64,000 bases of DNA from Algoriphagus resistens (GTDB lineage Bacteria; Bacteroidota; Bacteroidia; Cytophagales; Cyclobacteriaceae), in the NCBI RefSeq assembly GCF_001442615.1, contig NZ_LMXN01000001.1:124001-188000 (forward strand). The letters run 5' to 3'. Below, piece by piece: positions 1 to 9,754 of this stretch; within the stretch, counting starts at the first letter, position 1; every line of letters begins with the position of its first letter. A program made the translations under genes and the position numbers. A model generated the notes under the pieces. That model ran no database searches and was not told the DNA's origin. It saw only the letters and a list, made by a program, of their open reading frames with translations.

Positions 1-473
1 CAGCCAGCGCTTTTAGCGAAAATGGACTGAAGCAATTTGAGACAGAACTGAAAGCCAGTCTGGTTCCCTACATCGAAGAAAATTACCGGGCGAAAACAGG
101 AGCTGAAAACCGTGCGTTGGCAGGCCTATCGATGGGCGGTATCCAGGCACTTTATTCCGGAATCAACAACACAGATCTGTTTGCTTATCTGGGCGTTTTC
201 AGTTCAGGGTGGATCGCTTCCAGACAAACTGAAATTGTAGAGGCCCAATACGATTTTATGAGCGAAAATGCCGATAAAATCAACTTTGGATTGAAGGAAT
301 TCTGGATAGCAATGGGAGGCAAGGAAGATATTGCTTATGAAAACTGCCGGTTGATGCTAGGTAAATTCGATGAAATGCAGATAGATTATACGTATACCGA
401 ATATCCAGGAGGACATGCATGGCCGGTCTGGAGGAATAATCTGTACAAATTTGCTCCGCTGCTCTTCCACTAA
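1..473 (+). CDS. CE1-type esterase (feruloyl/acetyl-xylan esterase-like), C-terminal part
   Basis: The reading frame is open from the first base (codons start at base 3) and ends at 473, so the N-terminus lies outside the window. The visible part reads through LVPYIEENYRAKTG, then the nucleophile elbow GLSMGG, a GGKED stretch where the acidic residue is expected, and PGGHAW with the catalytic His followed by an FAPLLF tail. This is the pattern of the esterase D / carbohydrate esterase family 1 group, as in xylanase-linked feruloyl esterases. A homologous full-length gene lies at 18757. Its place ahead of a xylan locus suggests it removes feruloyl or acetyl groups from xylan. The exact acyl specificity cannot be read from sequence. 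Confidence 0.85.
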   Translation, partial: ASAFSENGLKQFETELKASLVPYIEENYRAKTGAENRALAGLSMGGIQALYSGINNTDLFAYLGVFSSGWIASRQTEIVEAQYDFMSENADKINFGLKEFWIAMGGKEDIAYENCRLMLGKFDEMQIDYTYTEYPGGHAWPVWRNNLYKFAPLLFH

Positions 474-620
474 AACCTGAAATTGAACTTTCCTGCTAAG
501 TGCCTGGAAGCCTATTTATTTCGATTTTCTCGGAAAGCATCTCTTCACAGCTGCTCAAAGTCTGGGACTGTTTTCCAATTCTCTTAAACTTCTAAACAAG
601 TAACAAAACCCAATAATACC

Positions 621-1541
621 ATGAACCTATTCAAAACCTCAATTCTGGCATCTTGCCTGTTAATTACCTCCTTTGCCATGGCGCAGGATGGCACTATTTA
701 TCCTTTAGAAAACCCCGAAGAACCTAACGCCATACTACTCGGCACTGGAGGAGTAGAAAATCAGCCCGCTGCCGAAACCTGGTTTAAGCAATGGGGTGAT
801 CCCATGGCGAGAAACATCACTACTGCTACCTTAACGCCATTTTTACCTGAGCCTGGCAAAGCCACAGGTGCTGCGGTAATCGTCGCCCCCGGTGGGGGAT
901 TCAGATGGTTGTCCATGGGCAATGAGGGGTGGGAAGTTGCTCAGGCCCTTGCAGATAAGGGTATAGCAGCTTTTGTGCTCAAATACCGTCTGCGTCCAAC
1001 CCCAGAATCAATAGATGGTTTCAAAGAATCTATGAACCAGACCTTATCCCCTCCACCAGCCCCTGAGGATTCACAGACTGCAACGCGACCGGCCCCCGCT
1101 CCTTTCACTCTTTCAGATCAGCTAGAAGATGCTGAGGCTGCCTATGCAATGATTTTGGATCGGGCAGAGGAGTGGGGAGTGGATACTAAGCGTCTGGGAA
1201 TGATAGGGTTTTCTGCCGGAGCAGGATTGACTATGCATTGCACCCTTAATTCTGAGTTAATGAAACTGGCCTTTATCGGCCCTATATATGGCGGGATGGG
1301 TCCAGTGGAAGTTCCCGAGGATGCTCCTGCTATGTTCAATGTAATCGCAACAGATGATTTCCTTTTTAGAGGACAGTTCGGTGTGGTGGATTCCTGGTAC
1401 AAAGCAGGCATACCTGTGGAGTTTCACCTTTATCAAAATGGGGGCCATGGATTCGGCTTGGGCAATCCTGACCGAACCAGTAATCGATGGTTTGATGCTT
1501 TTATGTATTGGCTGGAGGTTAATGATTTTCTTGATAAGTGA
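621..1541 (+). CDS. Secreted alpha/beta-hydrolase, carbohydrate-esterase-like
   Basis: A 306-residue protein with a signal peptide ending near FAMAQ (residue 22). An oxyanion-type APGGGF motif lies near residue 90, the nucleophile is Ser198 in GFSAGAG, the probable acid is in ATDDF near residue 243, and His276 sits in GGHGFG. This is a complete Ser-Asp-His triad of the dienelactone-hydrolase/acetyl-esterase type, often annotated as xylanase-associated esterase. A proline-rich stretch (about residues 140-162, SPPPAPE) interrupts the fold, probably as a surface loop. It lies downstream of the CE1 fragment and ahead of the xylan SusCD genes, which fits deacylation of xylan side groups. The substrate is inferred only. 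Confidence 0.8.
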   Translation: MNLFKTSILASCLLITSFAMAQDGTIYPLENPEEPNAILLGTGGVENQPAAETWFKQWGDPMARNITTATLTPFLPEPGKATGAAVIVAPGGGFRWLSMGNEGWEVAQALADKGIAAFVLKYRLRPTPESIDGFKESMNQTLSPPPAPEDSQTATRPAPAPFTLSDQLEDAEAAYAMILDRAEEWGVDTKRLGMIGFSAGAGLTMHCTLNSELMKLAFIGPIYGGMGPVEVPEDAPAMFNVIATDDFLFRGQFGVVDSWYKAGIPVEFHLYQNGGHGFGLGNPDRTSNRWFDAFMYWLEVNDFLDK

Positions 1542-1584
1542 TCGGTAGTCTTGTAAAATAACTAACCCGCTAAAGAAGGGAAAT

Positions 1585-2214
1585 ATGGAATGGACATTTG
1601 ATAAGGCAATAAATTCGGAGAATGAACTCCGTGGGATATTGGGGTACCCCAGCGAAGTAGTTACAAGGAAAACCATCGATTATATTGATGCTCACTGTAG
1701 AAGTTTTATAGAGAAATCCCCTTTTATTACCATTGCCACATCTGATATGCATGGGAATTTTGATGTTTCTCCCAAAGGCGATCCTGCCGGTTTTGTAAAA
1801 ATTCTCAGTGATAAACTGCTCGCTATCCCGGATAGACCTGGAAACCGCAAAGCGGATACCTTGAGAAATATCATTCAAAATCCGAATCTGGGATTGATTT
1901 TTTTAATTCCCGGAATAAAGGAAACCTTAAGGGTGAACGGTGAGGCAAAAATAGTAACTGACCAAAAAGTTTTGGAGCTACTATCTTGTGAGGGGAAAAT
2001 ACCTTCTCTGGCCATTATTGTCAGCGTGAAGGAGGCTTTCATGCATTGTGCCAAATGTATTATCAGGTCAAAGCTATGGATGGATACAGAAAATACCTCG
2101 CAAAGCTCACTTCCCTCCTTGGGCAAGGTGTTAGTGGACCATGGAAAACTGGAAATCTCTTATGAGGAATTGGATGATAGCATCAAGAGTGATGAGAAAA
2201 CCAATCTGTATTAA
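1585..2214 (+). CDS. Pyridoxamine 5'-phosphate oxidase family FMN-binding protein
   Basis: A 209-residue soluble protein without a signal peptide. The split-barrel signature is visible: ATSDMHGNFDVSPKGDPAG around residue 52, IPDRPGNRKADTL near 75, and a VNGEAKI strand. This matches the MSMEG_1061/DR2398-like branch of the PPOX superfamily, which binds FMN or F420 and reduces or oxidises small molecules; the substrate of this branch is generally unknown. An AGAAGGG purine run about 5 bases before the ATG acts as a reasonable ribosome-binding site, unusual for this genome. It has no evident link to the neighbouring xylan genes. Confidence 0.85.
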   Translation: MEWTFDKAINSENELRGILGYPSEVVTRKTIDYIDAHCRSFIEKSPFITIATSDMHGNFDVSPKGDPAGFVKILSDKLLAIPDRPGNRKADTLRNIIQNPNLGLIFLIPGIKETLRVNGEAKIVTDQKVLELLSCEGKIPSLAIIVSVKEAFMHCAKCIIRSKLWMDTENTSQSSLPSLGKVLVDHGKLEISYEELDDSIKSDEKTNLY

Positions 2215-2284
2215 AGGCAGGTAGCTTCCCGGGATTTTCCAGTGCCATAAGATCTTCTCAAAGTTGCCATATCCTGTTTGTGCC

Positions 2285-2326
2285 AAATTTGGTTTATCAA
2301 AAAAGTTAGAATTGAACCAAATTTTT
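2285..2326 (+). terminator. Possible terminator hairpin after the PPOX gene
   Basis: A perfect 10-bp inverted repeat AAATTTGGTT / AACCAAATTT (2285-2294 and 2315-2324) with a 20-base loop, running into a short T tract. The stem is AT-rich and the loop long, so termination strength is uncertain. Two smaller perfect hairpins follow before the sigma gene: CTGAAA/TTTCAG near 2392 and TGAGGT/ACCTCA near 2430. Confidence 0.35.
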
Positions 2327-2495
2327 GATTCAGAATATAATTCTGTCATATCAATCATATGTCATTTTTTATGAATGTAAAATCTGTTGCTGAAAGTTTT
2401 TTCAGATACGGATAAAAATATTTTAAAATAATGAGGTTGTTTGACCTCAAAAAGCACTCTTTATAAGTGAAGAGTGGAGATACCTTCCTGTTCAA

Positions 2496-3149
2496 ATGAA
2501 AAAAGCCCAAAGTAAACCTATTGAAACCACTAAATCCTCCGCTATGCTCTATATGCAGCATAGTCAAGTGATGATTGTGTATACTGAAAAATCAGACCGC
2601 GAAGTCTGGAACTCCTTTAAAAACGGAGATGAAGCCGCATTTAACTATATCTACCGCAAGCATGTTGCCGATCTATACAATTACGGGATGCAGCTTTGCC
2701 AGCAGGAAGATTTGATCCGGGACTGTTTGCAAAAAATGTTTGTGGATCTGCGCAAAAACCAAGGGAAACTTGGAGATGTACAGCGGATAAAAGGTTATCT
2801 CTTCACTATCTTCCACAGAGAGCTTTTTAAATTTCTTAAAAAGGAAAAGAAATTAAACGCAGATTTAATTACGCTGGAGTGTGAAGAGAGTATTTTTTTT
2901 ATTGAGACTTCACATGAAACCAAGTTGATCGACGAAGAATTTGCTCTGGAACAGAAAGCAGAAATTTCCAAAGCACTCAATCAGCTTTCCCCGAGACAAA
3001 GACAAGCTATTATCCTGCTCTATCAGGAAGAATTATCCTATAAAGAGATCGCTGAAATCATGAATTTCAACGAAGTCAAAACTGCCAGAACCTTGGTCTA
3101 TCGTGCCATGGAGAAGCTAAAAGAAATATTTGAAGTCAAGCAAGCCTGA
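2496..3149 (+). CDS. ECF RNA polymerase sigma factor (FecI-like, Bacteroidota type)
   Basis: A 217-residue sigma-70 family protein. Region 2 spans about residues 45-115 (GDEAAFNYIYRKHVADLYNY, then KGYLFTIFHREL) and region 4 about 155-212 (LNQLSPRQRQAIILLY, a SYKEIAEIM helix-turn-helix). There is no region 1 or 3, as usual for ECF factors. ATGs at 2544, 2553 and 2571 are alternative starts; the first 30 residues are not conserved-looking. The FecR anti-sigma gene follows after 23 bases, and an STN-domain SusC lies just beyond. The three form the classical cell-surface signalling arrangement in which substrate binding at the outer membrane releases the sigma factor. It probably drives transcription of the xylan SusCD genes. 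Confidence 0.93.
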   Translation: MKKAQSKPIETTKSSAMLYMQHSQVMIVYTEKSDREVWNSFKNGDEAAFNYIYRKHVADLYNYGMQLCQQEDLIRDCLQKMFVDLRKNQGKLGDVQRIKGYLFTIFHRELFKFLKKEKKLNADLITLECEESIFFIETSHETKLIDEEFALEQKAEISKALNQLSPRQRQAIILLYQEELSYKEIAEIMNFNEVKTARTLVYRAMEKLKEIFEVKQA

Positions 3150-3172
3150 CCGGCACACTTCCTCCCGATACC

Positions 3173-4201
3173 ATGGACGAAAAAAATAAATACATAGATT
3201 TTGAGATCGAGGATTTTTTGAATGATGAATTTTTTATTCAGTGGGTAAAAAATCCTGGAGAAGAGACTAACCACTTCTGGCTTAAGTGGATTGAAAACAA
3301 TCCAGAAAGAAGACATGTCCTTCAAAAGGCTCGTGAAATCATCGTAATGGTCGATTACAAAGAGAGATATGTGCTATCTGATCATGCCTATATGGATCTC
3401 TATGAAAATATAGTGGAAAAGAGTCATCAGACACGGGCAGATGGCAAGCACTTCCAGTGGAGTGGTTGGCACAAAGCTGCAGCAATTTTGTTTTTGGTTT
3501 TTTCTACTGTCTATGGCATTGAAATTCTCAATAAGAAAGACGAAGCCCAGTCTGAAGTACAGGGAGTAATCACCTGGATGACTGTGGATAATCCAGCAGG
3601 TCAGAAATACCGGTTTAGGCTGCCTGATGGCACACTTGTCCACCTTAACGCCGCAAGCAAAATCGAATATCCTCAAGCTTTTGATTCAGATCACAGAACT
3701 GTTCGCATGACCGGGGAAGCATATTTTGATGTGTCAGAAGATCCCGACCGGCCTTTTATTATTCAAATTGAGAATAGTCAGGTGAAAGTATTAGGGACCT
3801 CATTCAACCTTAAAAACGGTGATGATTTTGAACTCGCACTGGTAGAAGGAAAAGTAGAAGTAGCAGATTCTACCGGCGGGGTCATTACCCTTTTTCCAAA
3901 TGAAATGCTCGTCAAACGGAAAAACGGAGAGGTTTCCAAAACTGGATTTGATCCCTTTGAAACACTAGGCTGGAGAGATCAATACCTCATTTTTAAGGAT
4001 AACACCTATTCTGAGGTCATAGAAAAACTAGAAACTTGGTTTGGTGTCACGATCAACAGTACACTGACTGTAGAAAAAGGATGGTCTTATTCAGGACGGT
4101 ATCACAATAAGTCCTTAGACCATGTTTTGGAAGGCCTCAGTATTTCCTCAGAGTTTACTTATACAATCGATAATAAAACAGTAACAATCTCAAACCCATA
4201 A
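3173..4201 (+). CDS. FecR-family anti-sigma factor
   Basis: A 342-residue single-pass inner-membrane protein. The cytoplasmic N-terminal part (1-95) would bind the ECF sigma factor. A hydrophobic segment near residues 100-118 (AAAILFLVFSTVYGIEIL) is the membrane helix. The periplasmic FecR domain follows (about 145-215; RLPDGTLVHLNAASKIEYP and GEAYFDVSED), then a DUF4974 C-terminal domain (about 275-342; YSEVIEKLETWFGV). The C-terminal part is expected to contact the STN domain of the SusC protein encoded next at 4355. Length and domain order are standard for Bacteroidota. Confidence 0.93.
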   Translation: MDEKNKYIDFEIEDFLNDEFFIQWVKNPGEETNHFWLKWIENNPERRHVLQKAREIIVMVDYKERYVLSDHAYMDLYENIVEKSHQTRADGKHFQWSGWHKAAAILFLVFSTVYGIEILNKKDEAQSEVQGVITWMTVDNPAGQKYRFRLPDGTLVHLNAASKIEYPQAFDSDHRTVRMTGEAYFDVSEDPDRPFIIQIENSQVKVLGTSFNLKNGDDFELALVEGKVEVADSTGGVITLFPNEMLVKRKNGEVSKTGFDPFETLGWRDQYLIFKDNTYSEVIEKLETWFGVTINSTLTVEKGWSYSGRYHNKSLDHVLEGLSISSEFTYTIDNKTVTISNP

Positions 4202-4247
4202 CCTATTAACCATGGAAAACTATTACCCCAACACCAGCTGAAAGAAA

Positions 4248-4314
4248 ATAGGCAGAATTGCTAATGCTCCTCTGCCTATAGCCTTTGCCTCAATCGTCAA
4301 ATTAAACAAAGGCT
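4248..4314 (+). promoter_or_regulatory. Two adjacent perfect hairpins between fecR and the STN-SusC gene
   Basis: ATAGGCAGA (4248-4256) pairs perfectly with TCTGCCTAT (4271-4279). The very next base starts AGCCTTTG (4280-4287), which pairs perfectly with CAAAGGCT (4307-4314). The pair lies in the 153-base gap between the anti-sigma gene and the SusC gene and ends 40 bases before its ATG. No T tract follows, so a simple intrinsic terminator is unlikely. An attenuator or processing site that sets different levels for regulator and porin genes is possible, but this is inference. Confidence 0.4.
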
Positions 4315-4354
4315 AAATCTCAAGTAATACACACTTAAAATCTTAAACAAAAGT

Positions 4355-7300
4355 ATGGAAAAATCAATACTTAGGAAAATCATTATGCTTTCCAAATATT
4401 TTGTGTGTGCGTTCCTTTTTCAGCTGTTTTTCACAGCAGTACTGATGGCAAATACAGGCCATGCCCAATTAAAGGGGCTGGCCGATGTGACTGTCACAGT
4501 CAAGTTTAAAGGGAGTACACTCAATAATGTCATCACCGAGCTAGAAAACCAAAGTGGTTTTCAATTCACCTACAACAAGGCAATGGTAGCCATGAACGAG
4601 CTCAAGGTGAATATGTCTAAGTCCAATGCCCCTCTGTCGGAAGTGTTACTAGAAATTTCCAGTCAGACAAATCTAAAATTTGTACAGCTGGATGATAATA
4701 TCCATATCGCAAAAGGATCGAAAAGGCCCTCCGTCAGCGAAGAAGTAAAACCAATTTCGGTAGTGGAGATCACAGGCCAGGTTCTGGATCCCACCGGCCT
4801 TGCACTTCCTGGGGTCACTGTTAGAATAAAGAATACGACCAAAGGGACCACTACAAATCTCGATGGTGAATATACCATTCAGGTCAATGAAGGGGAAACG
4901 CTGGTTTTCAGCTTTATGGGCTTTATGGAAAAGGAAGTTGTAGTAGGGAATCAGGCAGTAATCAATATAATATTGGAGGAAGATCTCCAAAGTCTCGATG
5001 AAGTAATTGTAGTGGGCTATGCAGAGCAAAAGAAGGAAACCATCGTGGGAGCGGTGGCGCAAACCAGCGGGGAAGTGCTCAAGCGTACCGGCGGGGTGTC
5101 CAACGTAGGGGCCGCACTGACAGGGAATCTTCCAGGTGTAATTACCACTGCCAGTACTGGTGTGCCTGGGGGAGAAAACCCGCAGATAATAATCCGCGGA
5201 CAAAATAGCTGGAACGGTAATTCACCTTTGATTCTGGTAGATGGGGTGGAGCGGCCAGAATTTTTTAATACCATGGACATTGCTTCAGTGGAGAGTATTT
5301 CTGTATTGAAAGATGCCTCAGCTACAGCAGTATTCGGATCAAGAGGTGCAAATGGTGTAATCATCGTCACTACCAAAAGAGGCCGCGAGGGCAAAGCCCA
5401 GATCACTGCGAACGTAAGCTCTACAGTCAAAGTAGTATCCAAACTCCCGGGTAAGTTTGATGCGTATGATGCGATTGGAATCCGCAATAGAGCGATAGAA
5501 AATGAACTCTCCGCAAATCCGGCTGGTTGGGCGGATTATATTCCATACCAAACGCAATACAAATATAGATTTCCTTCAAGCCTGGAGGAGTCCGAGCGAT
5601 ATCCGAATGTGGATTGGCAGGAAACTCTTTTCAAGGATTATGCAATGGCTTACAATGCCAATGTAGGAATCAGGGGAGGAACTAAGTTTACACAATATTT
5701 TGCCAGTATTGATTTTCAGAATGAAGGTGATCTTTTTAGAAGTTTCGATAACAACCGGGGATATGAACCGGGATACAATTATAACAGGCTGAATTTCCGC
5801 AGTAATCTGGATTTTCAGCTGACATCCTCTACCAAACTTCAGGTAAATCTGGGTGGATCATATGGAACAAGAAAAACCCCTTGGGGGGGAGGCAATTCCA
5901 GCAGTTTCTGGAGTGCCGCCTATGCAAACCCTCCTGATGCGTTTTTGCCTGTATATTCAGATGGGGCATGGGGCGTATATGCACCGGATGACGTGGCGGC
6001 TGAGAATTCTGTTAGGATTTTGGCGGTCAGCGGCCTCCAATACATTACCAAAACCCAGCTTTCCACCAATTTTGTCCTAAATCAGGACTTGGGAATGATT
6101 TTGAAAGGCTTGAATTTCCGCGGCACACTGGCGGTGGATAATTCCTTCACCGAAGGAGACAGGGGGGTAAATGACCTTTATAATACCCCTTTTCAAAAGT
6201 GGATAGACCCTGTGACCGGAGCACATTTATATGATGATATTGTAGATGCAAACAGCCGGTTTGACTTTAGAGAAGCTGTGACCTGGGGGATTGCAGAGGG
6301 GGGAGTGGTTACGATAGGACCGGATGCTCCTCAGAGAAGACTTTACTATCAGTTCCAGCTGAATTACGCAGGAAACATAGCGGAGCATCACAATTATGCA
6401 CTTATGGGCTTAATGAGCCGCCAGCAGGATGCTACGGGGAATATGATTCCGTCGTATCGGGAAGACTGGGTGTTTCGTGCCAATTACGATTACAAGAATA
6501 AATACCTCCTTGATTACAGCGGTGCCTATAACGGTTCAGAGAAATTTGCACCTGAATACAGGTTTGCCTTCTTCTCTTCCGGGGGGATAGGCTGGGTGCT
6601 TTCCGAAGAAGGGTTTATGAAGTCCCTTTCATTTTTAGATTTTCTCAAAGTCAGGGCCAGCTATGGAGAGGTTGGAGATGACAATATCGGCGGCAGATTT
6701 TTATTTATGGATCAATGGGTGTACGGAAATAGCTCTCAACTCGGAATCATAGGGGAAGGCGGGGAATACAGTCCCTATACTTGGTACAAACAATCATCGG
6801 TAGGAAACCCTGAGGTACATTGGGAGACCGTATACAAGACTAACATCGGAGTTGAGTTTGACATGTTCAACGGAGCCATCAATGGAAACTTTGAATACTT
6901 CAAAGATGATAGAAAGGATATTCTGATGTCCGATGATCGCTCTATTCCCAGCTACTATGGTACCGCAGCACCGGCAGCGAATCTTGGGCGTGTAGTGACC
7001 AACGGGTTTGAATTTACCCTAGGAGCCAGTCATACCTTCGAAAACCAGATCCGTGTATGGGGAGACTTTTCTATGACCCATGCAGAAAACGTGGTAAAGG
7101 AAAGGGATGATCCGGAATTGCAGGTGGACTACCAAAAAGACCAAGGCTATCAGCTTGGACAATACCGTACGCATATCAGCAATGGGTATTACAGTTCATG
7201 GGATGAAGTGTATGCCAGTACTCCTCACAATTCAAACGATCAGTTTAAACTTCCGGGAGGAATGCAAATCCTGGATTTTAACGGTGACGGTGTGATTGAT

Positions 7301-7804
7301 TCATTCGATGCAGCCCCTTACGGATTTTCGGGTGTGCCTGAAAATACTTTCAGCACCAATATCGGAGCAGAATGGAAAGGGCTCAGCGTATATGTCCAAT
7401 TTTACGGAGTAAATAACGTAACCAGAGATGTACCCCTAGGCAGTTTGAACAACCGGCTGAACAGGGTATATGAAGAAGGAAGTTATTGGTCTGAGGATAA
7501 CATGGACCCGGATTCGCCTATGCCAAGATGGGGAGCACTGATGCCGGGATATAGTAACGGGCAGCGGTATTTATATGACGGCTCTTATCTACGACTGAAG
7601 AACGCCGAAATCGCCTATTTATTTAATGCAGATTGGGTAAGAAGAATCGGTGTAGAGACTTTCAGGATCTATGTGAACGGCAACAACCTGCTATTGTGGA
7701 CCGATATGCCGGATGATAGGGAATCCAATTTCTCTTCAGCAGGTTATGCCGGCGCTTATCCTACGGTAAGAAGAATCAATCTTGGCCTTAATGTTTCATT
7801 CTAA
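4355..7804 (+). CDS. xusA: SusC/RagA TonB-dependent outer-membrane transporter with STN domain (XusA-like)
   Basis: A 1149-residue protein with a long signal region ending near NTGHAQ (residue 38). Domains in order: STN (about 45-118; VTVKFKGSTLNNVITELENQ), a carboxypeptidase-D-regulatory-like domain (about 138-215; ITGQVLDPTGLALPGVTVR), a TonB-box-like DEVIVVGYAEQKK, a plug domain with LILVDGVERP and the SusC hallmark SISVLKDASATAVFGSRGAN, then a 22-strand beta-barrel ending in LGLNVSF. The STN domain marks it as the signal-transducing porin for the ECF/FecR pair upstream. It is first of two tandem SusCD pairs followed by a DUF1735-type protein and a GH10 xylanase, the order of xusABCDE-xyn10C in xylan-using Bacteroidetes. 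The xus symbol rests on that gene order, not on a database search. Confidence 0.93.
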   Translation: MEKSILRKIIMLSKYFVCAFLFQLFFTAVLMANTGHAQLKGLADVTVTVKFKGSTLNNVITELENQSGFQFTYNKAMVAMNELKVNMSKSNAPLSEVLLEISSQTNLKFVQLDDNIHIAKGSKRPSVSEEVKPISVVEITGQVLDPTGLALPGVTVRIKNTTKGTTTNLDGEYTIQVNEGETLVFSFMGFMEKEVVVGNQAVINIILEEDLQSLDEVIVVGYAEQKKETIVGAVAQTSGEVLKRTGGVSNVGAALTGNLPGVITTASTGVPGGENPQIIIRGQNSWNGNSPLILVDGVERPEFFNTMDIASVESISVLKDASATAVFGSRGANGVIIVTTKRGREGKAQITANVSSTVKVVSKLPGKFDAYDAIGIRNRAIENELSANPAGWADYIPYQTQYKYRFPSSLEESERYPNVDWQETLFKDYAMAYNANVGIRGGTKFTQYFASIDFQNEGDLFRSFDNNRGYEPGYNYNRLNFRSNLDFQLTSSTKLQVNLGGSYGTRKTPWGGGNSSSFWSAAYANPPDAFLPVYSDGAWGVYAPDDVAAENSVRILAVSGLQYITKTQLSTNFVLNQDLGMILKGLNFRGTLAVDNSFTEGDRGVNDLYNTPFQKWIDPVTGAHLYDDIVDANSRFDFREAVTWGIAEGGVVTIGPDAPQRRLYYQFQLNYAGNIAEHHNYALMGLMSRQQDATGNMIPSYREDWVFRANYDYKNKYLLDYSGAYNGSEKFAPEYRFAFFSSGGIGWVLSEEGFMKSLSFLDFLKVRASYGEVGDDNIGGRFLFMDQWVYGNSSQLGIIGEGGEYSPYTWYKQSSVGNPEVHWETVYKTNIGVEFDMFNGAINGNFEYFKDDRKDILMSDDRSIPSYYGTAAPAANLGRVVTNGFEFTLGASHTFENQIRVWGDFSMTHAENVVKERDDPELQVDYQKDQGYQLGQYRTHISNGYYSSWDEVYASTPHNSNDQFKLPGGMQILDFNGDGVIDSFDAAPYGFSGVPENTFSTNIGAEWKGLSVYVQFYGVNNVTRDVPLGSLNNRLNRVYEEGSYWSEDNMDPDSPMPRWGALMPGYSNGQRYLYDGSYLRLKNAEIAYLFNADWVRRIGVETFRIYVNGNNLLLWTDMPDDRESNFSSAGYAGAYPTVRRINLGLNVSF

Positions 7805-7818
7805 TCCAGCATTTTAAG

Positions 7819-9714
7819 ATGAATAACTATATAAATAATATCATTAAAGGCGGGTTATTGACACTGCTTTTCCTGTCTGCCACTTCCTGTGAAGATTACC
7901 TGGAGAGATCACCCGACTCGATTATATCCGAAGAGACGGCCTTCCAGAATTTCACCAACTTCCAGGGATTCACCGAAGAATTGTACCACTGCATCCCAAA
8001 TTTCACACTTGCTTACTGGGTAAGTGCATGGAATTTTGGAGAAGACGAGATAGAGTCCACTGCGGGGACTTTTACAGTCTCTTACAATTTTGACCGGGGC
8101 AATTTCTGGGCCTGGCAAGCCGAGCAAGGTGGGGGAGTAGGCTGGTTTGACAAAGGAGATGCTTCCACTACAGATGGTCATCACAGAAAGGCATTGTGGC
8201 CATTAGCATGGATGGGTATTAGAAAAGCGAACTTGGGTTTGGAAAATCTCCACCGTTTGTCGGATGCTACTGACGAGGAAAGAAGGTTTATCGAAGGCCA
8301 ACTCTTGTTTTTCAGAGGCTGGTTTCATTTTCAGCTGATTCAGTATTTCGGCGGAATGCCTTATGTAGACACAGTGCTTCCAAGCAATGAGAAACTTAGA
8401 CTTCCTAGACTCTCCTATAGAGAATCTGCTGACAGGATCACTGATGATTTGCGGAGAGCGGCAGATCTTTTACCGCTGAATTGGGACGATACTACTGTAG
8501 GAAAAAATACTATCGGAAAGAATTCCATGCGGATCAACAAGGCAATGGCTTTGGGGTATTTGGGCAAAAACCTGCTTTGGGCAGCTAGTCCGCTGATGAA
8601 TTATACGGACACAGGGAGCAGAACTTACGATGCTGCTTATGCCAAAAAAGCAGCGGATGTATTCGGTGAATTACTGCAACTGGTAGAAACCGGGCAGACA
8701 CTTTATTCTCTGATGCCATTTGCACAGAAGTCAAACCTCTTCTACACCACTGGCCAAAACTGGGCTATGCCTGGCGGCACTGAGGCGATGTTCAGGGCAC
8801 CTACGACTGGTGCTAATGGTAGTAACTATCAGATTTCCAAGCAATTTATGCCATTGCTGATCAGTCAGGGGGATGCGACGATGTTTATGCCTACGGCAAA
8901 TTATGTACATGACAATTATGGCATGGCAAATGGCCTACCGCTTCCCGATGATATCACCAAAGCTGATCCCGAATCTGGATATGATCCTAATTATCCTTGG
9001 AAAGGCCGTGATCCAAGATTCTACAGTGATATCACCTACGACGGTGTCAAGGTCATTCAAGGTTCTATCCCTGATGCCAATGAGGAAAGAAACAGGTATG
9101 CTAATTTGTTCACCAACGGGAGCTATAGAAATCTGAGCAATGGAAGCCGAACTGGCTACATGAGTAGAAAGTTTGTTCCGCTCAGAGCCAACAAATACGA
9201 CAATGCATACGATTGGGGTACTTCACTTCATATTAATGTGCCTTACATGAGACTGGCTGATATCTACCTGATGTATGCAGAGGCAACTCTGATGGGCTAC
9301 AATTCCCCAAATGCACCAAGTGCAACTTTTGGCAAAACAGCGGTAGAGGCGGTAAACGTAATCAGGGACCGAGCAGGCATGGCCAATGTGCATTCCAAGT
9401 TTACAGGGTCTGTGGAGGATTTTCTGCCTGAATTGAGACGTGAGCGGGCAGTGGAGCTTGCTTTTGAAAGGCATCGATTCACTGATCTGCGCAGATGGTT
9501 GCTCTTGATAGAGGAGCCTTATACCATCAAAACATCAGTGGAACTGGATCGGGTAGGGGATTTCAATGTGGATGATCCTACTGAAAACCGTGTGGCAAAC
9601 ATTCGAGAGGTAGTCATTTTGGAGCGTCCATTTACCGAAAGGCATTACTGGCTTCCACTAAAAGTATCTGATGTGTCTTTGTACCCAGAAATGACTCAGA
9701 ATCCAGGCTGGTAA
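7819..9714 (+). CDS. xusB: RagB/SusD family glycan-binding lipoprotein (XusB-like)
   Basis: A 631-residue surface lipoprotein with lipobox SATSC (Cys near residue 24). The SusD fold is visible as TPR-like helices: the RFIEGQLLFFRGWFHFQLIQ segment near 155, MRLADIYLMYAEATL near 475, and the C-terminal RRERAVELAFERHRFTDLRR followed by MTQNPGW, which closes nearly all SusD proteins. It starts 14 bases after the SusC stop, so the two are co-transcribed. It would form the lid of the SusC porin and bind xylan chains or xylo-oligosaccharides. At 631 residues it is on the long side for the family. Confidence 0.93.
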   Translation: MNNYINNIIKGGLLTLLFLSATSCEDYLERSPDSIISEETAFQNFTNFQGFTEELYHCIPNFTLAYWVSAWNFGEDEIESTAGTFTVSYNFDRGNFWAWQAEQGGGVGWFDKGDASTTDGHHRKALWPLAWMGIRKANLGLENLHRLSDATDEERRFIEGQLLFFRGWFHFQLIQYFGGMPYVDTVLPSNEKLRLPRLSYRESADRITDDLRRAADLLPLNWDDTTVGKNTIGKNSMRINKAMALGYLGKNLLWAASPLMNYTDTGSRTYDAAYAKKAADVFGELLQLVETGQTLYSLMPFAQKSNLFYTTGQNWAMPGGTEAMFRAPTTGANGSNYQISKQFMPLLISQGDATMFMPTANYVHDNYGMANGLPLPDDITKADPESGYDPNYPWKGRDPRFYSDITYDGVKVIQGSIPDANEERNRYANLFTNGSYRNLSNGSRTGYMSRKFVPLRANKYDNAYDWGTSLHINVPYMRLADIYLMYAEATLMGYNSPNAPSATFGKTAVEAVNVIRDRAGMANVHSKFTGSVEDFLPELRRERAVELAFERHRFTDLRRWLLLIEEPYTIKTSVELDRVGDFNVDDPTENRVANIREVVILERPFTERHYWLPLKVSDVSLYPEMTQNPGW

Positions 9715-9754
9715 TGCGTGCGATTACTTTTTATCATCTAAATGAATAATCATA

